64,000 nucleotides of DNA. It comes from Devosia sp. XK-2. GTDB taxonomy: Bacteria; Pseudomonadota; Alphaproteobacteria; Rhizobiales; Devosiaceae. Shown in pieces: positions 18,895 to 27,385 of this stretch; within the stretch, counting starts at the first letter, position 1; every line of letters begins with the position of its first letter. The stretch covers positions 516,501 to 580,500 of the forward strand of contig NZ_CP146608.1 in assembly GCF_037113415.1 (NCBI RefSeq), read 5' to 3'. A program made the translations under genes and the position numbers. A model generated the notes under the pieces. The model saw only the letters and a program-made list of their open reading frames with translations, made no database searches and was not told the origin of the DNA.

Positions 18895-18915
18895 CCCTCG
18901 GCCTTGAGCCGAGGG
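18895..18915. repeat. Short palindromic repeat, CCCTCGGC type
   Basis: CCCTCGGC and GCCGAGGG form a perfect 8-base stem with a CTTGA loop, preceded by CGTCA. Elements of this form (GTCA-CCTCGG-loop-CCGAGG) are dispersed in many alphaproteobacterial genomes. The rest of 18770-19039 holds no convincing gene. Confidence 0.5.
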
Positions 18916-19039
18916 CTCTGGACTTTGGGATTTCGGCAGGGCGCTACAGAGCGACACAATCCCCACCGCTGCGATCTCGGGACAGACACCGTCACGTGAA
19001 GAGCTCGCGGCTCAGGCCTGCGCCATTCGCGCATAGCGC

Positions 19040-20011
19040 TCATAGCCTTCTCCCCTCAAATCTCTCCACCGGAGAGATTTGCCCTTCGGGACGGCTCGAA
19101 GGGTGGCGCGCGGTGGGCGCAAGACCAGCCGCGTTATGGCGAAGATGCGGAGCCTCAACGGCCGGTTCGTGCCGCCTTGGCTTATGCACAAGCGTCACCA
19201 GAACCACCGAGATCAGCATCAGCAAATACCACGAGCCGAGCTTGCTCCAACTCACCATGGCCCAGCCATGCTCCTGGCCGGGATAAATCCAGGCCCGGCC
19301 CCATGTGGCGATATTTTCCGCGATCCAGATGAACAGAGCCACCAGGAAAAAGGCCAGCAGCATCGGCATGCGGTGGGTGAAGCGAAAGACGCGGTAATGC
19401 ATCCAGCTGCGCCCATAAAGCACGATGGTGATGCCGAACAGCACCCAGCGCATGTCGAACAAATAGTGGTGGCTGAAGAAGTTGATATAGATCGCCAGCG
19501 CCAGAAAGGCCGTCATCCACACCGGTGGATAGCGGGTGAAGCTGATATCGAAGATGCGCTGAATGCGCACCATATAGCTGCCGACACAGGCATACATGAA
19601 ACCCGAAAACAGCGGTACGCCGGCAATGCGGAGCAGCGCCGGGTCGGGATAAACCCACGAACCCATCGCGGTTTTGAAAATTTCCATGCCGGTCCCCACC
19701 ACATGGAAGATCAGGATGACGCGCGCCTCTTCCAAGGTTTCGAGCCGAAAAACGATCATGCCGAGCTGGATGCTCAGCGCCGCCAGAAACCAGAAATCGT
19801 ACCGGTATAGGCCGATATCGGGCCACCACAGGCGCGTCATCAGGATCATGGCCAGCATCAGTCCGCCAAACAGGCACGCCCAGGCTTGTTTGAGCCCGAA
19901 AACCAAAAACTCGATTGAGCGGTCGGCGAGCCGTCCGCGCGGCATTTTGGCCAGAACGCCATGGGCGGCCTGGTCGATGATTGCTTCCACACTCGTGAAC
20001 TGATTGGCCAT
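19040..20011 (-). CDS. DUF817 family membrane protein
   Basis: 323 residues with about eight membrane helices; the run GSYMVRIQRIFDISF, NFFSHHYLFDMRW and RAWIYPGQEHGWAMVS are typical of DUF817 proteins, whose function is unknown. The last 30 or so residues (from about LAPTARHP) are not family-like: they are encoded by a GC-rich interspersed repeat at 19043-19131, which also supplies the stop. It is divergent from the LOG gene across 84 bases. Confidence 0.85.
   Translation of the reverse strand: MANQFTSVEAIIDQAAHGVLAKMPRGRLADRSIEFLVFGLKQAWACLFGGLMLAMILMTRLWWPDIGLYRYDFWFLAALSIQLGMIVFRLETLEEARVILIFHVVGTGMEIFKTAMGSWVYPDPALLRIAGVPLFSGFMYACVGSYMVRIQRIFDISFTRYPPVWMTAFLALAIYINFFSHHYLFDMRWVLFGITIVLYGRSWMHYRVFRFTHRMPMLLAFFLVALFIWIAENIATWGRAWIYPGQEHGWAMVSWSKLGSWYLLMLISVVLVTLVHKPRRHEPAVEAPHLRHNAAGLAPTARHPSSRPEGQISPVERFEGRRL
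19043..19131. repeat. Interspersed repeat forming the 3' end of the DUF817 gene
   Basis: CTCTCCACCGGAGAG and GCCCTTCGGGACGGCTCGAAGGG-like arms make two hairpins followed by GTGGCGCGCGGTGGG. The composition matches the GC-rich intergenic repeat family of this window, but here it is read as coding sequence. Confidence 0.5.
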
Positions 20012-20095
20012 GCCCGCCCTTGCCCGAATACCCTTGGCTGGTTATGCCCTTGGCATAAGCGCCGAATTGTGGCGCCGGCCGAAAGGGAGCTCGCC

Positions 20096-20962
20096 TTGGC
20101 AAATCGCCGCCACCCGACCTCATTGCGTACCTCCAGCCAGGACATTGCCGTTTCGCGCAAGGCGCCCGATACGCCCCAGACGCGCAGCGCCGCCTACCGG
20201 CTGGCCTTTGCCGACGATGAGTTCATGACGTCCGAAGACACGCGCGGCGTGCGCTTTCAGCTTGAATATCTCAAGACCGAGTTTCGCCTGCGCGAGCATG
20301 GCATCAATTCGACAGTCGTTCTGTTCGGCGGCGCCCGCATCCCCGAGCCCGGCAAACCGGCCTGGGCGGCCAAGAACGAAATCCAGCGCCGCAATCTCGA
20401 GCTGGCCTCGCGCTATTATGACGAAGCACGCAAATTCGCTCAATTTGCCTCCCAGACATCGGCGTCCCTGGATTTCAAGGAATTCGTGGTGACCACCGGT
20501 GGTGGGCCCGGTGTCATGGAGGCGGGCAATCGGGGCGCGGCCGATATGGGGGCGCCCACCATCGGGCTCAATATCGTGCTGCCGCACGAGCAGGCACCCA
20601 ATCTCTATGTCACGCCGGATCTCAGCTTCAATTTTCACTATTTCGCCACCCGCAAGATTCACTTCCTCATGCGGGCCAAGACCGTTGCCGTCTTTCCCGG
20701 TGGCTTCGGCACGCTCGACGAATTCTTCGAGAGTCTGACCCTCATCCAGACCGGCCGCATGGAGCGCATTCCAATCCTGCTGTTCGGAAAGGAGTTCTGG
20801 ACCAAGGTCATCAATCTCGATGCGCTGGCGGAAGCGGGCACGATTTCGCCGGACGATCCGGACCTGTTCACGCTTGTGGATACGGCCAAGGAAGGCTGGG
20901 ACGTGGTGCGCCAGTTCTACAATCTGCCTGAAATGGGCGAGCCCACCTGGCGTGGCGGCTGA
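20096..20962 (+). CDS. LOG family protein (nucleoside 5'-monophosphate phosphoribohydrolase type)
   Basis: 288 residues with both signature motifs of the family, GGGPGVMEAGNRGA and PGGFGTLDE. LOG proteins release the base from nucleoside monophosphates such as cytokinin precursors or AMP. No ATG fits the N-terminus; TTG 20096 has GGGAG seven bases upstream and is preferred. The frame is open to 19961, but that would overlap the divergent DUF817 gene. The protein is of the longer bacterial subtype with an N-terminal extension of about 60 residues. Confidence 0.88.
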   Translation: MANRRHPTSLRTSSQDIAVSRKAPDTPQTRSAAYRLAFADDEFMTSEDTRGVRFQLEYLKTEFRLREHGINSTVVLFGGARIPEPGKPAWAAKNEIQRRNLELASRYYDEARKFAQFASQTSASLDFKEFVVTTGGGPGVMEAGNRGAADMGAPTIGLNIVLPHEQAPNLYVTPDLSFNFHYFATRKIHFLMRAKTVAVFPGGFGTLDEFFESLTLIQTGRMERIPILLFGKEFWTKVINLDALAEAGTISPDDPDLFTLVDTAKEGWDVVRQFYNLPEMGEPTWRGG

Positions 20963-20999
20963 AGGCCGAACCGGCCCCCTTCGCCGCCCGGCCATCTTT

Positions 21000-22616
21000 T
21001 CAGCCAGCGCGCGGACCGCCGCTCTGGTTGGCCAGCCCACTGATAGTGGCCCGCAAGGCCGCCGGTTTGACCGGCTTGGTGATCACGGCAATCCCCCGCT
21101 CTTCGGCCAGGGTCCTGACCGCCGGGCTGCGATCCGCCGTTACCAGCGCCGCCGGCAGGTGCCCGCCAATATTGTGGCGCAGCCATTCAATGGCATCCAG
21201 CCCCGATGTCTGGTCCAGGTGATAATCCATCAGCACCAGGTCCGGATACCAGCCCTCGAGCAGCCGCTCCCTGTCGATCTGCTTGAGCGAAAGTGCGGTG
21301 CGCACCTCGCAGCCCCAATGGCTCAGCAGGCCTTCCATGGCCTCGAGAATGGCCAGTTCATTGTCCACGCACAGAACCTTGAGGCTGAGCGCGCCGAAGG
21401 CGGGCTCGGGCGCCGGCACCTGCGCCACGCTGGCCGGCCGCGCATTGCGCACCGCGGGCAGATAGAGCGAAAAGCGCGATCCATGTCCCTCGCGGCTGTC
21501 GAGCTCCAGCGTCAGCCCTAGCGCCGTCACCAGCCGCTGCACGATCGACAATCCCAGCCCCAGCCCCTGCGCCATGCGCGCGCCGCGTTCAAGGCGCGAA
21601 AATTCGGCAAAGACGAGGCGATGCTGGTCCCTGTTAAACCCGATCCCGGTGTCGATCACATCGAGCCGCCACCGATTGCCCCGCTTGCGCAGCCCCACCA
21701 GCACCTTGCCGCCCACCGGCGTATATTTGATCGCATTGGACACCAGGTTCTGAACGATCCGTCCCACCAGCGAACGGTCCGCCATCACCGTCGCCCCGGT
21801 ACCTACAATGCGCAGCGATATCGAGCGCTCGCGCGCCATGGGCGCGAATTCCACCTCGGTCTTTTTCAGCAGGTCCTGCGCCTGGATCGGGGCCGGGGCA
21901 GGCCTCAGCGCGCCACTGTCGATACGGGAAATATCGAGCAGGGCCGACATGATGTCTTCCACCGCCGTCAGCGAGGCCTCGATGGAATTGGCCAGTTCGG
22001 CAAATCCGGTCGATTTCGCCCGCTCGATCAGGGTCGAGGTATAGAGCCGCGCCGCATTGAGCGGCTGCAGCAGGTCATGGCTGGCCGCCGCCAGGAAGCG
22101 GGTCTTGTCGTGATTGGACGCATCGGCCTTGGCCCGCGCCGTCTCGAGTTCGGTATTGACCTGTTTGAGCGCCGCCGTGCGTTCCTCCACCCGTTTTTCC
22201 AGCGTCTGGTTGACCTGCTCAAGCTGATGTTCAGCATGCACCCGCGCTGTCACATCCGAAAAGCTGATGACCAGCCCGCCATTGGGCAATCGGCTCGAAT
22301 GGAATTCCAGCATTTGCCCGCTCTGGCCGATGCGCTGCGTCACCGTGGTCGGCGCCGAGGTCAGAACCTTGATCCGCTCTATGGCCAATTGCGCCGCATC
22401 GCCAGCGCCCAGATCGCCGCGCTCGGCCAGGTAAAGGGCAATGTCGAACAGCGCCGAACCGGGCCGCATCAGGTCCTCGGGCAGATGCAGCAGCGTGCTG
22501 TAGCGTTGGTTGGACGCGACCAGCCGCAGCCCGGTATCGAACACGGCGACACCTTGCGGGATATGGTCGATTGCCAGGGCGATTGCGCTGGCGGGGTCGT
22601 GGCCGACTAGGCTCAT
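21000..22616 (-). CDS. Hybrid sensor histidine kinase/response regulator, NahK/ErcS-like
   Basis: 538 residues with no membrane segment: a PAS-type domain (about 10-125), a short coiled coil (130-165), HisKA with the phospho-accepting His180 in ASHDLLQPL, the ATPase domain with NLVSNAIKYTP, DTGIGF and GLGLGLSIV, and a receiver domain with Asp464 in LVLMDYHL. The cytosolic PAS kinase with a short receiver tail is typical of the NahK/ErcS-like group that often acts with a LuxR-type regulator. Such a regulator lies at 23520 on the other strand, beyond mscL. Confidence 0.92.
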   Translation of the reverse strand: MSLVGHDPASAIALAIDHIPQGVAVFDTGLRLVASNQRYSTLLHLPEDLMRPGSALFDIALYLAERGDLGAGDAAQLAIERIKVLTSAPTTVTQRIGQSGQMLEFHSSRLPNGGLVISFSDVTARVHAEHQLEQVNQTLEKRVEERTAALKQVNTELETARAKADASNHDKTRFLAAASHDLLQPLNAARLYTSTLIERAKSTGFAELANSIEASLTAVEDIMSALLDISRIDSGALRPAPAPIQAQDLLKKTEVEFAPMARERSISLRIVGTGATVMADRSLVGRIVQNLVSNAIKYTPVGGKVLVGLRKRGNRWRLDVIDTGIGFNRDQHRLVFAEFSRLERGARMAQGLGLGLSIVQRLVTALGLTLELDSREGHGSRFSLYLPAVRNARPASVAQVPAPEPAFGALSLKVLCVDNELAILEAMEGLLSHWGCEVRTALSLKQIDRERLLEGWYPDLVLMDYHLDQTSGLDAIEWLRHNIGGHLPAALVTADRSPAVRTLAEERGIAVITKPVKPAALRATISGLANQSGGPRAG

Positions 22617-22792
22617 TCTGTCTGTTTTGGATGGCCTTTGGTTCTGTGTCCCCTTATCGGCCCGGCCCCATTGCCGCGCAAGTCCACCATTGGGCCCATT
22701 GCCTTTTGCGCCAAAAGCCGTTCAATCGATCGGTGTGGACAATCATGGTGTTCGCCGGAGTGGGGCGGACCAATTTCAAGAAGAGGGCAAAA

Positions 22793-23236
22793 ATGAGCGT
22801 GTTCAAGGAATTCCGGGACTTTGCCATCAAGGGCAATATGATCGATCTGGCCATTGGCGTGATCATCGGCGCCGCCTTTGGCGCCATTGTCTCCTCCATC
22901 GTTGATGACATCTTCATGCCGCTGATCGGCCTGGTTATCGGCGGCGTCGACTTTTCCAACCTGTTCATCGTGCTGTCCAACCCCAATGACGTGCCCGTGC
23001 CCTCGGTGGCCGCGGCCAATGAGGCGGGTGTGGCCACGCTCAATATCGGGCTCTTCATCAATGCCGTGGTCAAATTCACCATCATTGCCTTTGTGTTGTT
23101 CATGGTGGTCAAGGCCATCAACTCCATGAAGCGCGAGGCGGCCAAGGAGCCGGTCGAAACCACGCCCGCTCCTTCCAAGGAAGAAGTGCTCTTGACCGAA
23201 ATTCGCGACGCCATCCGCGCCAACTCCAAGGCCTGA
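22793..23236 (+). CDS. mscL: Large-conductance mechanosensitive channel
   Basis: 147 residues, the usual size. The N-terminal amphipathic MSVFKEFRDFAIKGNMIDLA leads into the pore helix GVIIGAAFGAIVSSIVDDI, and a second helix follows near residues 80-105, then a charged cytoplasmic tail. MscL opens under membrane tension to release solutes during osmotic downshock. ATG 22793 follows AAGAGGG. It is followed by a good terminator. Confidence 0.96.
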   Translation: MSVFKEFRDFAIKGNMIDLAIGVIIGAAFGAIVSSIVDDIFMPLIGLVIGGVDFSNLFIVLSNPNDVPVPSVAAANEAGVATLNIGLFINAVVKFTIIAFVLFMVVKAINSMKREAAKEPVETTPAPSKEEVLLTEIRDAIRANSKA

Positions 23237-23256
23237 GCGCCTTCGTATATCAGCCG

Positions 23257-23284
23257 GGCCGGCATCGACTGCCGGCCTTTTCTC
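23257..23284 (+). terminator. Intrinsic terminator of mscL
   Basis: GGCCGGCA and TGCCGGCC form an 8-base stem with a TCGAC loop, followed by TTTTCTCT, 20 bases after the mscL stop. Confidence 0.85.
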
Positions 23285-23309
23285 TGGTCAGAAGCTAGGA
23301 ATAATGTCC

Positions 23310-23349
23310 TTGACTTTCTGATTGAAGAAAATATACCTCTTCATAGGTA
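23310..23349 (+). promoter_or_regulatory. Promoter of the LuxR-type regulator with inverted repeat
   Basis: TTGACT and TATACC are separated by 16 bases, a good housekeeping promoter. TACCT and AGGTA with a 6-base centre (23334-23349) form an inverted repeat that overlaps the -10 element and could be an operator. The transcript would have a leader of about 170 bases. Confidence 0.55.
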
Positions 23350-23519
23350 GTCCATCCTACGGATTCATCGTATCGGACGGCGCGACCACTTAGAGCAAAC
23401 TACACTTGCGGGACACCTGGGCAGAGGTGCAGCGAGGCGGGCAATTGCATCCGCCCCGTGCGGACCGTCTTGCCCTGGCGTCCGGCTCAGAAGCGAACTT
23501 GCCGAGAAGGGGCCATGGC

Positions 23520-24155
23520 ATGAATACGCATTCCTATTATCACGCTTTTCTCAACCGGGACCGGCTGGTGCACATTGCCGATCCCGATCCGGGCACCTGC
23601 GAGGCGCTGAGTGTATTGTTCAGGCTCGAAGGGTTTCAGACGGTCTTTTCGCTCGATGCGGCTCAGTTTATCGCCGGGCTGGAGCGGCGCCCGCCCGATG
23701 TCGCGGTGATCAACTTTGTCCAGTCCGGCGAAAGCGGATTGGCATTGCTGCGCCGGGTCAAGGCGCTGCGCACCGGGGCGCCCGTGGTCATGCTGGCCAA
23801 TGAACCCCAGGTCGAGGCAGCAGTGGCGGCCATGAAAATGGGCGCGACCGATGTTCTGATCAAACCCATCGACAGCGAATTGCTGCTGACCGTGGTGCGG
23901 GACGCTCTGCGCAAGGATATTCATTTAGGAGCCATGCAGGCCGGCGGCCGGCCTGTCGAAGTCCGTGGCTTTTCCCAGCTCACCCCGCGCGAACGCGAAG
24001 TGCTGCAATTGATCACCAATGGGCAGTCCAACAAGGAGGCGGGCCGCGAGTTGGGGATATCGCCCCGCACCATCGAGGTGCATCGCGCCCGGGTCATGGA
24101 AAAGCTCGGCGCCCGCAACACCGCCGACCTCATGCGCATCGTGCTCACGAGCTAG
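23520..24155 (+). CDS. LuxR/FixJ-type response regulator with degenerate receiver
   Basis: 211 residues: an N-terminal receiver fold (about 13-130) and a C-terminal LuxR helix-turn-helix (about 145-208; LTPREREVLQLITNGQSNKE and SPRTIEVHRARVMEKLGA). The position of the phosphorylated aspartate reads Asn65 (VAVINFVQSG) and the switch Thr reads Ala94, while the acidic pocket (Asp21, Asp23) and Lys115 remain. It may therefore work without phosphorylation. ATG 23520 follows GAAGGGG. The nearby hybrid kinase is the obvious candidate partner. Confidence 0.9.
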   Translation: MNTHSYYHAFLNRDRLVHIADPDPGTCEALSVLFRLEGFQTVFSLDAAQFIAGLERRPPDVAVINFVQSGESGLALLRRVKALRTGAPVVMLANEPQVEAAVAAMKMGATDVLIKPIDSELLLTVVRDALRKDIHLGAMQAGGRPVEVRGFSQLTPREREVLQLITNGQSNKEAGRELGISPRTIEVHRARVMEKLGARNTADLMRIVLTS

Positions 24156-24195
24156 ACTCTGTCAGTTTCTGACGGAAACGCGCGGTTGGTTGCTC

Positions 24196-24294
24196 CCCTC
24201 CCCCTTGAGGGGAGGGGCTGGGGGTGGGGGTCTATCGGCGACCCGCAAAACTACCCCCACCCTCGATCCCCCCTCGAGGGGGAGGGAGGCGAAG
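24196..24294. repeat. Inverted pair of GC-rich interspersed palindromes
   Basis: CTCCCCTCCCCCTTGAGGGG and, in mirrored context, CCCCCCTCGAGGGGGAGGG lie either side of GGGGGTGGGGG and CCCCCACCCTC. It fills the gap between the regulator and the convergent flavodoxin gene. Confidence 0.65.
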
Positions 24295-24362
24295 GACCCG
24301 CCGATTCCGATCAAATCGAACATGCTCTAAAGGCCGTCTCTCCATCGTCGATATCGAGCGGT

Positions 24363-24848
24363 TCAGGGCCCTTCAGTCCGCGGCAATAAATCGACAAGGC
24401 CGCGGGCCCATTGGGCGGCCCGCTCGGTTTCGCCATTCTTGAGCGGCCCTTCCTGGCCGGTGACTTCAAAGCCTGCCGGCTCCCCGACCAGGTGGCACCC
24501 CTGCTCGGAAAGCTCCCGCGCCAGGCGTTCGGCGGCATAGCCGCCGGCCTGCACAACCCAGCGCAATGGTGCGGGATTGATCGTCTCGAGATCGATGCGT
24601 GTGTCGAAAGATGCCGCCGCGCCGGCCAGGTCCGGCCGCGACGCAAATTCCTGGATCTCCGGCGTTGGCCGGAAGCCGCGTGTCGGCGAGCCGACAATCA
24701 GCAGGTCTACCCCGGACATGTCGAGTGTTCTGGCATCCTGCACCGAGGCAAGCCTGGTGTCATGGGTGCGCGATAATTCATCGGCCATTGCCTGTGCAAT
24801 CTGGCCGGTATTGCCAAAAATGCTGTCATAGACAATCAGGATGGACAT
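24363..24848 (-). CDS. Flavodoxin family protein
   Basis: 161 residues beginning MSILIVYDSIFGNTGQIAQAM, where the FMN-phosphate loop DSIFGNTGQ is evident, with VGSPTRGFRPTPEI as the second FMN-binding loop. Such proteins carry electrons or guide flavin-dependent enzymes. It has its own upstream promoter region with an FNR/FixK-type box correctly placed for activation, which suggests use under low oxygen. The b561 gene lies upstream on the same strand. Confidence 0.88.
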   Translation of the reverse strand: MSILIVYDSIFGNTGQIAQAMADELSRTHDTRLASVQDARTLDMSGVDLLIVGSPTRGFRPTPEIQEFASRPDLAGAAASFDTRIDLETINPAPLRWVVQAGGYAAERLARELSEQGCHLVGEPAGFEVTGQEGPLKNGETERAAQWARGLVDLLPRTEGP

Positions 24849-24875
24849 GGCGCATGCTCCCGGCCTTGTCCAGGC

Positions 24876-24917
24876 AGGATAGACTCATAACTGCGGCAGG
24901 GTTTTGACCTCGGTCAA
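24876..24917 (-). promoter_or_regulatory. FNR/FixK-type box with -10 element upstream of flavodoxin
   Basis: TTGACCTCGGTCAA (24904-24917) is a perfect palindromic match to the anaerobox form TTGAY-N4-RTCAA. On the minus strand a TATCCT -10 element (24881-24876) follows after exactly 22 bases, which places the box centre near -41.5, the class II activation position of FNR-type regulators. The flavodoxin start lies 28 bases past the -10. Confidence 0.7.
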
Positions 24918-24944
24918 ACAGGGACAGGCATCTGCGTTACGTCT

Positions 24945-25529
24945 CTAGTCGGTCGTTTTGCCGGGCAGGCCTGGGCTTGGTCGAACCAGGCCCGGGACCA
25001 TTCGCGTCAATACGCTGTCCCTGGCCGCATAATGATGCCAGAGGGCCGCCGCGGCGTGGCCGCCCACCAGCGTCATCATCATCCAGGCTACAAGACCGTG
25101 TGCGTTTTCGAGCCGGCCGCTGAGTTCACGCGAGGCCGAAAATGGGCTCGGTAGCTCGAACAGACCGAAGAATGAGATTGCGCCGCCGCCAAGCCACTCG
25201 ATGCCGAAGCCAAGTCCGATCTGCACCAGCAGCAGACCATAAAGCGCCATATGGACGATGCGTGCCGCGATATGGCTCAGCGGTTTGCCGGGCACCGGGC
25301 GGAGACGACGCCCTGCGGTCAGGCGCCAGATCAGCCGGGCAATGACGGTGAGGGCGAGCGCCACCCCTAGCGACACATGTGTGCCCGACAGCCAGCGCAG
25401 GCCCATATCACGCGGCAGATAGGTCCACGCCATGGCTGATCCGAAAAGCGCCAGCACCAGAATGGCACTCAACCAGTGCAAGCCGACGGTCACACCGTCA
25501 TATCGTTCATTTTCGGGGCTCTCGGCCAT
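24945..25529 (-). CDS. Cytochrome b561 family protein
   Basis: 194 residues with four membrane helices and histidines placed for two b-type hemes (VGLHWLSAI, SGTHVSLG, ENAHGLVAW, GGHAAAALWHH). Members move electrons between quinol and other carriers, or quench superoxide. It is 96 bases upstream of the flavodoxin gene and may be read into it. The 200 bases upstream (25530-25731) show no clear element. Confidence 0.9.
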   Translation of the reverse strand: MAESPENERYDGVTVGLHWLSAILVLALFGSAMAWTYLPRDMGLRWLSGTHVSLGVALALTVIARLIWRLTAGRRLRPVPGKPLSHIAARIVHMALYGLLLVQIGLGFGIEWLGGGAISFFGLFELPSPFSASRELSGRLENAHGLVAWMMMTLVGGHAAAALWHHYAARDSVLTRMVPGLVRPSPGLPGKTTD

Positions 25530-25731
25530 GTTGATGCTCCTGATGTCGCTGCCCTAAAAAGGTGCATGAGCATCGGGTCGCAACCAACTTATCGTGCTGT
25601 AATCTGCGTGAATTATTGGAAAGCTTCGCTATCCTGGCGGGGATACGGCTCGCCGTTCACCGGCCGACGCAGCAAGGGCACGTCGCCTTTGCCGGATTCA
25701 TCCCCATAGCGCTATCGGTTGAAGTCGATAA

Positions 25732-27012
25732 CTAGCCGCCCAGGCTGGGCAGGGTCAGATCACCACTGGTCAGCTTGCTCGCGGTAATGGCCGCATCGGC
25801 CCGCTCGCGCGGCAATTCCAGGCTCGTCCACACGCTCACCAGCGCATGCCTGAGCTCAAAGATCATCTCGTCGGTATGCAATGGCGTGGGGGTAATGCGC
25901 AGTCGCTCCGTGCCCTTGGGCACTGTGGGGTAATTGATCGGCTGGATATAGATATTGTGCTTGTCCAGCAGCATGTCGCTGGCCGCCTTCACGGCCCGCG
26001 CGTCGCCCACGATCAGCGGCACGATATGGGTGTCTGTCTCCATGACCGGCAGGCCGGCATCGGCCAGGATCGCCTTGGTCAGCCTTGCCTGGCGCTGATG
26101 CATGGCCCGTTCTTCGCCATTGCCCTTCAAGTGCTCGATCGAAGCGCGCGCGGCGGCGCAAAGCGCTGGGGGCAGGGCGGTGGTGAAGATGAATTCAGGC
26201 GCATAGGAGCGTACCGCGTCGATAATGGAGCGGTTGGCGGCAATATAACCGCCCATCACGCCAAATCCTTTGGCCAATGTGCCCTCGATCACGTCGATCC
26301 GGTCCATCAGCCCTTCGCGCTCGGCAATGCCGCCGCCGCGCGGGCCATACATGCCCACCGCATGGACCTCGTCGATATAGGTGAGCGCGCCGAATTCCTC
26401 GGCCAGGTCGCAGATGTCCTTGATGGGGGCGATATCGCCATCCATCGAGTAAACGCTTTCAAAGGCAATCAGTTTGGGCCGCTTGCGGTCCACCTGGCTC
26501 AGCAATTCGCGCAAGTGTGCCACGTCATTGTGCCGGAAAATCTTCTTTTCCACGCCGGACTGGCGCACGCCCTGGATCATCGAAGCGTGGTTGAGCTGGT
26601 CCGAGAAAATGATGCAGTCCGGCATCAGCCGGGCAATGGTGGCGATCGCGGCTTCATTGGAGACAAAGCCCGAAGTGAACACCAGCGCCGCCTCTTTGCG
26701 GTGCAGATCGGCAAGCGAACGTTCCAGTTCCACCAATGGGCGGTTGGTGCCCGAAATATTGCGGGTGCCGCCGGCGCCTACGCCCATGCTGGCTGCGGTG
26801 TCCTGCATGGCCTTGACGACCTTTTCATGCTGACCCATGCCCAGATAATCATTGGAGCACCAGATGGTGATTTCGCGGGCATTATCGGCATCGTCGCGGT
26901 AGACCGCCTTGGGAAAGCGTCCGGCGATCCGTTCGAGGTCTGCAAAGACGCGATAGCGCTTCTCCGACCGCAGTGTGTCCACTGCATCCTCGAAAATTCC
27001 GCGATAATCCAT
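25732..27012 (-). CDS. hemA: 5-aminolevulinate synthase
   Basis: Condenses glycine and succinyl-CoA to 5-aminolevulinate, the first step of heme synthesis in alphaproteobacteria. The 426-residue protein has the PLP lysine in GTLAKGFG, the PLP-binding [12 protein letters not shown], and the glycine/acyl-CoA loop [10 protein letters not shown] near the N-terminus. Length is usual. An FNR/FixK-type box lies 85 bases upstream, fitting the known oxygen control of this gene in the group. Confidence 0.97.
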   Translation of the reverse strand: MDYRGIFEDAVDTLRSEKRYRVFADLERIAGRFPKAVYRDDADNAREITIWCSNDYLGMGQHEKVVKAMQDTAASMGVGAGGTRNISGTNRPLVELERSLADLHRKEAALVFTSGFVSNEAAIATIARLMPDCIIFSDQLNHASMIQGVRQSGVEKKIFRHNDVAHLRELLSQVDRKRPKLIAFESVYSMDGDIAPIKDICDLAEEFGALTYIDEVHAVGMYGPRGGGIAEREGLMDRIDVIEGTLAKGFGVMGGYIAANRSIIDAVRSYAPEFIFTTALPPALCAAARASIEHLKGNGEERAMHQRQARLTKAILADAGLPVMETDTHIVPLIVGDARAVKAASDMLLDKHNIYIQPINYPTVPKGTERLRITPTPLHTDEMIFELRHALVSVWTSLELPRERADAAITASKLTSGDLTLPSLGG

Positions 27013-27096
27013 GGGAGCCGTTCCTTTGCGAGCGTGGGGACGGCGGGGCGGCCGAACCTGCTCTTTAATGCTCTATCTAATCCCCGTGACGTCGCA

Positions 27097-27110
27097 TTGA
27101 TATAGGTCAA
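27097..27110 (-). promoter_or_regulatory. FNR/FixK-type box upstream of hemA
   Basis: TTGATATAGGTCAA fits TTGAY-N4-RTCAA with one asymmetric base. It is 85 bases from the hemA start. A TAGATA -10-like element (27079-27074, minus strand) is about 5 bases closer than ideal class II spacing. The remaining 27111-27385 shows no second element or gene. Confidence 0.6.
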
Positions 27111-27385
27111 TTCGACGCGCTGACCTGGCTAACCCCTTCTGCGCATTGGGGCTGATCAGCAAACATCAGAGCCATTCTAAAGTAAGCGACGCGCCCTGCC
27201 AACTCCGGGAACTACCGCATGCGCGCATATGGGGCTCGCCTCGGACAAGTGTCCGATGCGCCGGGTCGGTATTGCCGCTACCGTCCTTTTGTCGATTAAC
27301 CGGATCGCGGTGTATTTGTTGATAGTTTGCTTTGACTGCGCTTAGATCGAGTGACTCTGGGGAGAGTAATGAGGGGAGTTTAGGG

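Noticed and set aside
18717-19286. Plus-strand frame over the repeat region at 18.9-19.1 kb
   Set aside because: It consists largely of translated palindromic repeats and the antisense of the DUF817 gene.
25846-27105. Plus-strand frame of 419 residues opposite hemA
   Set aside because: Antisense to hemA over almost its whole length; composition typical of a shadow.
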